DNA of 64,000 nucleotides from Acetobacteraceae bacterium (GTDB lineage Bacteria > Pseudomonadota > Alphaproteobacteria > Acetobacterales > Acetobacteraceae), in contig DNXO01000026.1 of assembly GCA_003506895.1 (NCBI GenBank), positions 21,756 through 85,755 of the forward strand. The letters are read 5' to 3'. The notes under the pieces were generated by a model. The model was not told the origin of the DNA and searched no databases. It worked only from the letters and a program-made list of their open reading frames with translations. A program made the position numbers and the translations under genes. This document shows positions 58,261-64,000 of the stretch, in pieces; the first letter of the stretch is position 1, and the number at the start of each line of letters is the position of its first letter.

Positions 58261-59415
58261 ATGAGCGCGCCGTGGCGGCTTGCCTGCGGTTGGATAACCT
58301 TGTTCGTGGTCGGCACCGACCTGTTCATCATCTCGCCGCTACTGCCACGGATCGCGACCCAATGGGGACTTTCCGTCGGCATGGCTGGGCTGAGCGTGAC
58401 GGTATTCTCGCTGACGTATCTGATCGGCGCGCCTCTGTTCGGCCAACTGGCGGACCGGTTCGGGCGGCGCCGGACCCTTGTCGGTTGCCTGTTGGGCTTC
58501 GTGGCGGCAAACCTTCTTACAGCGGCAGCCCCAAGCTTCGGATGGCTGTTGGCGGTCAGGGTGGCGGCGGGTGCCGCGGCCTCGGGCGTTGCCCCCTTGA
58601 TCTATGCCGGAGTCGGTGAGGCGGCACCGCCGGCCCGTCGCGCGACATGGATGGCGATCGCGGTGTCGGGGCTGTTGCTGGCCTTGTCTGTCGGCGCCCC
58701 GACCGGGACGATCATCGCGTCGTATCTGGGCTGGCGCGCGCCGTTCGTGGTCCTGGGCCTGCTCAGCCTTGGTCTGGCCGCGGCGAACCGGCTGATTTGG
58801 CCGGCTGATCCTCGGCGGACTGGGCAAGCTGGGGCGCCCCTGCCTGCCCTCAATCTCCCGCTGGTCGTGCGCCGGCTGTTTCCGACCGTGCTTTGGGCGA
58901 CCGCGCTGTATGGTGTCTATACCTATCTTGGCACCTGGCTGACGCTGGGCGGGTCATCGGCCGCCGAGATCGCGCGCGCCATTGGATATTACGGTGTCGG
59001 CGCCCTGGGTGGCACCCTGCTGGGCGGGCAGTTGGCCGATCGGTTCGGCACGACGCGGACGATGCTGCTGAGCGTGGTTGGCCTTGCCGCCGGACTGGCG
59101 GCGTTCAGTGTGGGTGTCGGTTCGGGATGGGCGGTGGACATCCTTCTACTGGTCATGTCGGCGTTCGCGCAGTTCTATTTTCCGGCGCAGCAGTCCGGGC
59201 TGGCCCGCGACTTCCCTGAACGCAGGGCCTTGATGCTGGCCTTGAACAACAGCGCGTTGTTTCTTGGCATCTCGTTGGGATCCCTGATCGGCGGGGAGGC
59301 GATGGCATTGTCGGGCTTCAACGCGAACGCGGGGGTATGTGCGGTGATCGCGTGCTTGGCGTTGGTGTCGATCAGGGCGAGCAACGCGCCCGCCCGGATC
59401 AGTCCTACCGGCTAA
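58261..59415 (+). CDS. MFS transporter (drug/arabinose efflux type)
   Basis: A 384-residue transporter with 12 membrane segments. The first TM region TDLFIISPLLPRIATQWGLS, the loop FGQLADRFGRRRTLVG and, in the second half, LLGGQLADRFGTTRTM are typical DHA1-like MFS motifs. It probably exports a small molecule or drug by proton antiport. It is 72 nt after the hybrid kinase on the same strand. Its stop overlaps the SDR gene stop (CTAA). The substrate is unknown. Confidence 0.9.
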   Translation: MSAPWRLACGWITLFVVGTDLFIISPLLPRIATQWGLSVGMAGLSVTVFSLTYLIGAPLFGQLADRFGRRRTLVGCLLGFVAANLLTAAAPSFGWLLAVRVAAGAAASGVAPLIYAGVGEAAPPARRATWMAIAVSGLLLALSVGAPTGTIIASYLGWRAPFVVLGLLSLGLAAANRLIWPADPRRTGQAGAPLPALNLPLVVRRLFPTVLWATALYGVYTYLGTWLTLGGSSAAEIARAIGYYGVGALGGTLLGGQLADRFGTTRTMLLSVVGLAAGLAAFSVGVGSGWAVDILLLVMSAFAQFYFPAQQSGLARDFPERRALMLALNNSALFLGISLGSLIGGEAMALSGFNANAGVCAVIACLALVSIRASNAPARISPTG

Positions 59416-60173
59416 CCGCCACCGTCGATCGTCAGCACCGTCCCAGTCGTATAGCCAGACGCTGGGCTGGCGAGGAACGCCACCGCGTTTCCGATTTCCC
59501 TCGGGCTGGCTGGGCGGCCGAACGGCATGCTGGCGGACAGTTCGCGCCAGCGGTTTTCGTCGCCCCATTTCTCTTTGGCTTCCGCCTTGCGCAACATCAC
59601 CAGCCGGTCGGTTTCCACCGGGCCGGGGTTGATCGCGACGACGCGCAGGCCATCGGCCGGGGCGCCCTTACCGAGTGCCCTTGTGAACGCCATCAGCCCG
59701 GCATTGCCTGCCGCGCCGGCAATGTAGTTGGTGGGGAACTTCTCGCCCGCCGCACCGATTACGTTGATGATCACGCCGGCCTTACGGGCCTTCATCTTGC
59801 CGTAGATCACCCGGCAGAACGAGATGTAGCCGAACACCTTCAGGTCCCACGCCTGACGCCACTTGGCGTCATCGATGGACAACACATCGCCCGGCGGGAT
59901 CGCGCCGGCGTTGTTCACCAGGATGTCGATATCCCCGGCCTCCGCCGCGACCTTCTGGATCGACGCGTCGCTGGACAGGTCGGCCGCGATGGTGCGGACG
60001 TTCACCTGCCGCTTGGCGCGGATTTCGGCGGCGGTGGCGTTCAGCAGCGCGGCATCGCGTGCCACCAGGATCAGATTGCAGCCTTCCTCGGCCAGCACTT
60101 CGGCCGCGGCCTTGCCGATGCCCTTCGAGCCGCCGGTTATAAGCACTGTCTTGCCCGCGAGTTGCAGATCCAT
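59412..60173 (-). CDS. SDR family protein lacking the catalytic Lys
   Basis: A 253-residue short-chain dehydrogenase fold. The cofactor motif TVLITGGSKGIGKAAAEV and DILVNNAGAIPPGD are canonical. At the active site, Tyr150 is followed by IAGA, so the lysine of YxxxK is Ala154, and the usual preceding Ser is also absent (NVIGAAGEKFPTNY). GPVETDRLVML and TGTVLTIDGGG are normal. Related proteins with YIAGA/S are known to me only as uncharacterised SDRs. It is 2 nt behind the PuuD-like gene, part of a minus-strand run with an exporter. Confidence 0.9.
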   Translation of the reverse strand: MDLQLAGKTVLITGGSKGIGKAAAEVLAEEGCNLILVARDAALLNATAAEIRAKRQVNVRTIAADLSSDASIQKVAAEAGDIDILVNNAGAIPPGDVLSIDDAKWRQAWDLKVFGYISFCRVIYGKMKARKAGVIINVIGAAGEKFPTNYIAGAAGNAGLMAFTRALGKGAPADGLRVVAINPGPVETDRLVMLRKAEAKEKWGDENRWRELSASMPFGRPASPREIGNAVAFLASPASGYTTGTVLTIDGGG

Positions 60174-60175
60174 TG

Positions 60176-60913
60176 TTAAGCAGCCTTTTTGTCAGACGTT
60201 TTCCTAATCCGGCAGGCATCGCCGAAAGCCGCGAAAATAGCAACACTGTGGGGATTGGCGGCAAACGCCCATTCCGGGTGCCATTGGACGCCCAGCAGCC
60301 AGCCCGGGGCCGACGGCATCGCCACGGCCTCGATCGTGCCATCGGGCGCGTGCGCCTCGGCTATCAGCCCCTCGCCCAGCCGGTCGATCGCTTGCCCGTG
60401 CAGTGAGTTCACCTGGATGCTGTCGGCTTTCAAGATGCGGGCCAGACTGCCGGTGACTGAGATCGGGTGCTTCAGGCCGTAGCGAACCTCATGCGGCCCC
60501 TGCCCGGCACGATGGTCGTGCTTGTTCGGCTGCTCATGAATCCGCTGGATCAGCGAGCCGCCCAGCGTGACGTTCAGTTCCTGGATGCCGCGGCAAATCG
60601 CCAGCAGCGGAATGCCTCGGGCGATGGCGGCGCGAATCAGCGGCAGGGTGGTGTGGTCTCGCTCCAGGTCATGGAAATCGGGCGTCTCGCTGGCCCCGCC
60701 CTGATAGTGGCTGGGGTGCACATTGCTGGGGCTGCCGGGCACCAGCAAGCCGTCGAGGTTATCCAGCAGATCCATCATCGCCTCGCCGAGTGGAGGGATC
60801 AGCACGGGCAGCGCGCCAACCCCATCCAGTACCGCCCTGGCGTAGCGGGCGGGCGTCTGGTGGTACGGCATCTCGGCGATGGCTTTGGCACAGGCGGGAA
60901 TGCCAACGATCAT
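60176..60913 (-). CDS. Class I glutamine amidotransferase, PuuD-like gamma-glutamyl hydrolase
   Basis: A 245-residue peptidase C26 enzyme. The nucleophile elbow PLLAICRGIQELNVTLGG carries the catalytic Cys, and GVQWHPEWAF provides the His and Glu. MIVGIPACAK and the NVHPSHYQGG segment fit PuuD, which splits gamma-glutamyl-GABA in putrescine breakdown. No other puu genes are here. Its ATG overlaps the stop of the upstream MFS exporter gene (ATGA), and the SDR gene follows by 2 nt, so all three are one transcript. Confidence 0.9.
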   Translation of the reverse strand: MIVGIPACAKAIAEMPYHQTPARYARAVLDGVGALPVLIPPLGEAMMDLLDNLDGLLVPGSPSNVHPSHYQGGASETPDFHDLERDHTTLPLIRAAIARGIPLLAICRGIQELNVTLGGSLIQRIHEQPNKHDHRAGQGPHEVRYGLKHPISVTGSLARILKADSIQVNSLHGQAIDRLGEGLIAEAHAPDGTIEAVAMPSAPGWLLGVQWHPEWAFAANPHSVAIFAAFGDACRIRKTSDKKAA

Positions 60914-62115
60914 GGGCGTGGAAGCTCCGGACGGGGACGAAATCGGTCAGCGATAACGGCACCCAGCATGCCACAGAACATCATCGCCGCCATACCGCGC
61001 GGGGTGCCGTCGGTCAGAAAGCCCACCAGAACGCCGGAGCTGGCGCCGAGGCTGAACTGGAAGGTTCCCATCAGCGCCGAGGCACTGCCGGCGTGGGAGG
61101 CGTGCCGCGACAGCGCCCCGGCGGTGGAGTTGGCATTGTTGAAGCCCTGGCAGCCGATCACGACCACCAACGGCGCCACCACCGCCCAAAGAACATGAAT
61201 GCCGCTGAACGCCACCGCCAGCAGGACGCATGTCCCGCAGAACGACACACGGGCGACCCAGGTCAGCATGGCGTTCAACCCGAAGCGCGGCAGCAGGCGG
61301 GCGTTCAGTTGCGAGCACCCTACAAGGGAGACCGCGCAAAGTCCGAAGATCAGCGCGAATTCGGAAGGACTGAGCCCGAACCCAAGCTCAAACACCGGGG
61401 AGCAGCCCGACAGATAGGCGAACATGCAGAACGTGCTGCACCCGCCCATGATGGCATGGGTGAGAAACGTCTTCTCTTTCAGGATCGTCACGTAGCGCGC
61501 GGCGAGGCCGGCAACCGGCAGACGCAGCCGGTGCTCCGGCGGCAGGGTTTCCGGCAGCACGCGCCACGCGGTGACGACACAGGCCGCGCCGTAGATCGCC
61601 AGCACCCAGAAGATGAACCGCCAGTGCAGGAACGCCAGAATCGCCCCGCCGATCGTGGGGGCCAGGATCGGTGCGACGCCCATGACCAGCACCAGCCGCG
61701 ACATCATGATCGCCGCCGCCTGCCCCTCACTCAGGTCACGCACCACCGCTCGGGCGATCACCATGCCGGCCGAGGCGCCGAACGCCGCGATGGTCCGGAA
61801 AATCGCCAGCCAGGTGAGACTGGGTGCGAGGGCACAGCCGACGATGCTGACGGTGAACAGCATGAAGCCGACGATCAACGGGATACGGCGGCCGAATCGG
61901 TCCGATAGCGTGCCCTGGGTGATCTGCCCGACCGCGAGCCCGGCGAACCATGTGGCCAGCGTGATCTGCGCCGTGCCGGGTGCGGTGCCGAAGGACGCCT
62001 CCACCGCCGGGAACGCCGGAAGGTACATGTCGGTGGCCGCCGGGCCGACCGCGATGAACAGGCCAAGCAGGGACGGCAACCAGGAGGGGTATTTGGGGGG
62101 AACGTGAATGCTCAT
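60910..62115 (-). CDS. Bcr/CflA-type multidrug MFS exporter
   Basis: A 401-residue inner-membrane pump with 12 membrane segments. IAVGPAATDMYLPAFPAVEA and QITQGTLSDRFGRRIPLIVG are diagnostic of Bcr/CflA drug exporters, and MVIARAVVRDLSEGQAAAIM is the conserved fourth-TM region. The start at 62115 gives a proper first TM; the long upstream open frame runs through tRNA-Tyr and is not coding. It heads the MFS-amidase-SDR run. Its substrate could be an amine or drug. Confidence 0.9.
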   Translation of the reverse strand: MSIHVPPKYPSWLPSLLGLFIAVGPAATDMYLPAFPAVEASFGTAPGTAQITLATWFAGLAVGQITQGTLSDRFGRRIPLIVGFMLFTVSIVGCALAPSLTWLAIFRTIAAFGASAGMVIARAVVRDLSEGQAAAIMMSRLVLVMGVAPILAPTIGGAILAFLHWRFIFWVLAIYGAACVVTAWRVLPETLPPEHRLRLPVAGLAARYVTILKEKTFLTHAIMGGCSTFCMFAYLSGCSPVFELGFGLSPSEFALIFGLCAVSLVGCSQLNARLLPRFGLNAMLTWVARVSFCGTCVLLAVAFSGIHVLWAVVAPLVVVIGCQGFNNANSTAGALSRHASHAGSASALMGTFQFSLGASSGVLVGFLTDGTPRGMAAMMFCGMLGAVIADRFRPRPELPRP

Positions 62116-62336
62116 CCGCGGGCGCTTCCATAGAGTGGATGGGCGTCGGTCCCAGGCGTGTTTTTGTTGCGGGAAGAGGTGCGTGGAAAACGGCGGTGGG
62201 GTCAAGGGGCGGGCGACTGTCGGGGTCGGGCGATCGGGTGACCATTTAGGCTGCGGTATTCGGGGTTCTGTCGTTCTTTCCGGGTTGGTCGGTATCCATC
62301 CGGGCAGGTGCGGGCGCCTAACAGACGTCTCAACAG
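62116..62336. other. Non-coding region upstream of the Bcr-type gene
   Basis: No gene or clear promoter is visible. The sequence is GC-rich and without strong repeats. It ends at a T-tailed hairpin on the plus strand. Confidence 0.35.
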
Positions 62337-62364
62337 GCACGAAATCGGACTTTCGTGCGGTTTT
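62337..62364 (+). terminator. Orphan hairpin with T-run
   Basis: GCACGAAA (62337-62344) and TTTCGTGC (62351-62358) form an 8-bp stem with loop TCGGAC, followed by GGTTTTAA. It points in the plus direction, but the adjacent upstream gene is on the minus strand, so it has no obvious protein-coding partner. Confidence 0.45.
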
Positions 62365-62486
62365 AAGATGTCCGCCGTGGCGCGGCCACCCCGGGCTTGG
62401 TCTGGTTCGGCACCGCCAGGGAGGGATGGGCAAACGAGCACGTTGACAGGATGGGGGGTTTGGCTTTAGTCCCCGCTTCCCAGCGT

Positions 62487-62572
62487 GGAGGGGTGCCCGA
62501 GTGGCTAAAGGGGGCGGACTGTAAATCCGCTGGCGTGCGCCTACGTTGGTTCGAATCCAACCCCCTCCACCA
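62487..62572 (+). tRNA. tRNA-Tyr (anticodon GTA), CCA encoded
   Basis: The acceptor GGAGGGG pairs with CCCCTCC and ends in ACCA. The anticodon stem GCGGA/TCCGC with loop CTGTAAA gives GTA. A long variable arm (TGGCGTGCGCCTAC) and the T-loop GGTTCGAATCC confirm a class II tyrosine tRNA. Length is 86 nt including CCA. Confidence 0.96.
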
Positions 62573-62609
62573 ATTCCTGGAACAAGCTGTTCGACGAGCA
62601 ACGGGCCCG

Positions 62610-62648
62610 GATCGCGGGTTTGAAACGTCTGAAGGTCCGCCCGCGATC
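62610..62648 (+). other. Inverted repeat after tRNA-Tyr, possible terminator
   Basis: GATCGCGGG (62610-62618) and CCCGCGATC (62640-62648) can pair around a 21-nt loop, 37 nt past the tRNA. An alternative pairing of CGCGGGTTTGA with the downstream TCAAACCCCGCG is also possible. No T-tract follows. Confidence 0.35.
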
Positions 62649-62690
62649 AAACCCCGCGGCATGGACGAGGCTGAGCAGTATCATCCCAAC

Positions 62691-64000
62691 TTACGCAGCA
62701 GCCTCCGCCGGCACCTTCCGAACCTCGGCCAGACGTTGCACCGCCGGATAGTCGATCTTGCCGGATCCCAGCAGCGGGAGTTTGGCGACAACCATGACCT
62801 CGCGCGGCACGTGGATTTCCGCCACGCCGCGTTCCCTCGCGGCCGCGAGTAACGATCGTGGCGCGGCATCGTGTTGCGTTGTCACCAGCAAGAGTTTTTC
62901 GCCCTTCCTGGCGTCCGGAACGGCAATGACGGCGTGGATGGCGTCGGGCCAGACCGTGGCGACCATCGTCTCGGCGGCAGCCAGCGATACCATTTCGCCA
63001 CCGATTTTCGCGAAGCGTTTGGCGCGGCCTTGTATCGAAACGAAACCACTGGCATCCATCGCAACGATATCGCCGGTGTCGTACCAACCTTCCAGCGGTG
63101 GTTCCAGAACACCCGGCGCGGTGGCGCGCAGGTAACCCAGCATCACGTTGGGCCCACGGACGAACAGCCGGCCGCCCTGATCTATGCCGGGAACAGGCTC
63201 CAGCCTTGCTTCTATGCCTGGCAGCAACCGTCCGACCGATCCCTCTCGCGACTGCGGCCAGGTGCTCAGCGCCAGTACGGGGCCGGTTTCGGTAGCGCCG
63301 TAGCCCTCGAAGATCGGCTTCTTGAAATAGGTCATGTAGGCCGCCCTGGTTTCCGGCCGCACCTTCTCGGCACCGGCGAAAATATAGCGCAGGGACTGGA
63401 AGTCCAGCTCGTTGCCCTTGCGGGCATAGCCGGTCAGGAACGTATCGGTGCCGAACATGATCGTGGATTGTTCGGCATAAACCATTTCGGGCACGAGTTT
63501 ATAATGCAGCGGCGAAGGATACATGAACGTCCGCACGCCATACATCAGCGGCAGCAGTGTCGCGATCATCCCGAACGCATGGAACATCGGCAGCGCATTG
63601 AACACCCGATCGCTCGGGTTGAAATCCACGACGGAGCGAAGCTGCGCGCAGTTCGCCAGCAACGAACGATGACTGTGAACCACGCCTTTCGGCACGCCCT
63701 CGGACCCGGAGGTGAACAGCACCAACGCCGCCGTGCCCGCATCCACGGTCACGCCAGGAAACCGGTTCCCACGACGGCCGGCCAACAAGCCGCTGAGTTT
63801 GTCCAGCAAGTTGATCGAGGCGCGAATGTCCTCCAGGTAAACGATGCGAACCTGCTTTGAAATCCCGTCGATCAGCTTGTCCAGCTTGCCCTTCTCGACA
63901 GCCCGGCGGGACGTCAGGACGGTTTTGATTTCGGCGCCGGTGCAGCATGCCAGCATCCCCTCGGCGCCGGTGGTGAAGTTCAACATGGCGGGGACGCGGC
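62691..64000 (-). CDS. aas: Aas-type acyl-ACP/acyl-CoA synthetase domain, 5' end beyond window
   Basis: The C-terminal 436 or so residues of an AMP-forming synthetase. Visible motifs are LFTSGSEGVPKGVVHSHRS (ATP/AMP binding), NALPMFHAFG, EGYGATETGPVLALS, GWYDTGDIV and RAKRFAKIGGEMVSL with the adenylation lysine region GSGKIDYP. Similarity to E. coli Aas, which reacylates lysophosphatidylethanolamine, is close throughout (RVPAMLNFTTG, YPSPLHYKLVPEMVY). The frame stays open past ATG 63986 to the window edge. Whether an N-terminal acyltransferase domain is fused cannot be seen. It lies convergent with tRNA-Tyr. Confidence 0.88.
   Translation of the reverse strand, partial: RVPAMLNFTTGAEGMLACCTGAEIKTVLTSRRAVEKGKLDKLIDGISKQVRIVYLEDIRASINLLDKLSGLLAGRRGNRFPGVTVDAGTAALVLFTSGSEGVPKGVVHSHRSLLANCAQLRSVVDFNPSDRVFNALPMFHAFGMIATLLPLMYGVRTFMYPSPLHYKLVPEMVYAEQSTIMFGTDTFLTGYARKGNELDFQSLRYIFAGAEKVRPETRAAYMTYFKKPIFEGYGATETGPVLALSTWPQSREGSVGRLLPGIEARLEPVPGIDQGGRLFVRGPNVMLGYLRATAPGVLEPPLEGWYDTGDIVAMDASGFVSIQGRAKRFAKIGGEMVSLAAAETMVATVWPDAIHAVIAVPDARKGEKLLLVTTQHDAAPRSLLAAARERGVAEIHVPREVMVVAKLPLLGSGKIDYPAVQRLAEVRKVPAEAAA

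Noticed and set aside
1..64000. CRISPR array, prophage, insertion sequence or replication origin
   Set aside because: No regularly spaced repeats, no transposase or phage structural genes, and no dnaA-box cluster were recognised on either strand.

Overview
This 64 kb window looks like chromosomal DNA from a GC-rich alphaproteobacterium, most likely of the order Rhodospirillales and plausibly the family Acetobacteraceae. That placement is inferred from base composition, a Rhodobacter-type PmtA methyltransferase, an NDUFA9-type complex I accessory protein, the yajC/DUF815 ATPase pairing and many acyl-CoA, MFS and flavin-dependent enzymes. I see no phage, insertion sequence, CRISPR array or rRNA operon. 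There are two tRNA genes, tRNA-Leu(CAG) and tRNA-Tyr(GTA). Coding density is very high. Several convergent gene pairs share their stop codons, and many gene pairs overlap by ATGA.

Layout. 1-2.4 kb: housekeeping genes dcd-murA-ppa. 2.4-7.6 kb: an LLM flavin oxidoreductase, a DUF6065 protein, a probably leaderless TetR regulator with a MATE pump, and a TumE/TumA-like toxin-antitoxin pair. 7.7-12.4 kb: an AlgD-type sugar-nucleotide dehydrogenase with a glycosyltransferase, a rearranged class III CoA-transferase and an endonuclease/phosphatase-fold protein. 12.4-15.5 kb: cardiolipin synthase, a long hairpin, yajC and a DUF815 ATPase. 15.5-23.7 kb: a catabolic-looking region with hydantoinase/oxoprolinase subunits A and B, a DAO-type FAD oxidoreductase, a DMT exporter, a flavin reductase and a HisD/HpsN-like dehydrogenase.

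23.8-27.8 kb holds the most interesting group: a PmtA-like methyltransferase, a His-rich membrane protein, a membrane-anchored class III aminotransferase and a phosphatidylserine decarboxylase with an unusual HGST cleavage motif. Together they suggest a membrane aminolipid pathway. 27.8-41.2 kb: acyl-CoA and transport genes, a form-II-like CoxL subunit without its partner subunits, FmdB, zwf, a TrmO family methyltransferase and an OFA-type MFS protein.

41.4-49.6 kb, all on the minus strand: a small exported two-cysteine protein, a sensor kinase, its response regulator, a DegQ-type lipoprotein protease, HrpB helicase and a porin with a tandem hairpin/terminator. This looks like an envelope-stress group. 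49.9-54.5 kb: nadE, a TauE/SafE permease, an RNase D-type exonuclease, tRNA-Leu and the NDUFA9-like gene. 54.5-58.2 kb: an AT-richer regulatory region with dyads and a possible 31-codon leader ending in PPP-stop, then a heme-oxygenase-like (diiron-type) protein and a hybrid sensor kinase. 58.3-64 kb: two MFS exporters, an SDR lacking its catalytic Tyr-x3-Lys lysine, a PuuD-like amidase, tRNA-Tyr and a truncated Aas-type acyl-ACP/acyl-CoA synthetase that runs off the window.

A 65-nt dispersed repeat with conserved ends occurs twice, after the MATE gene and between the protease and regulator genes.
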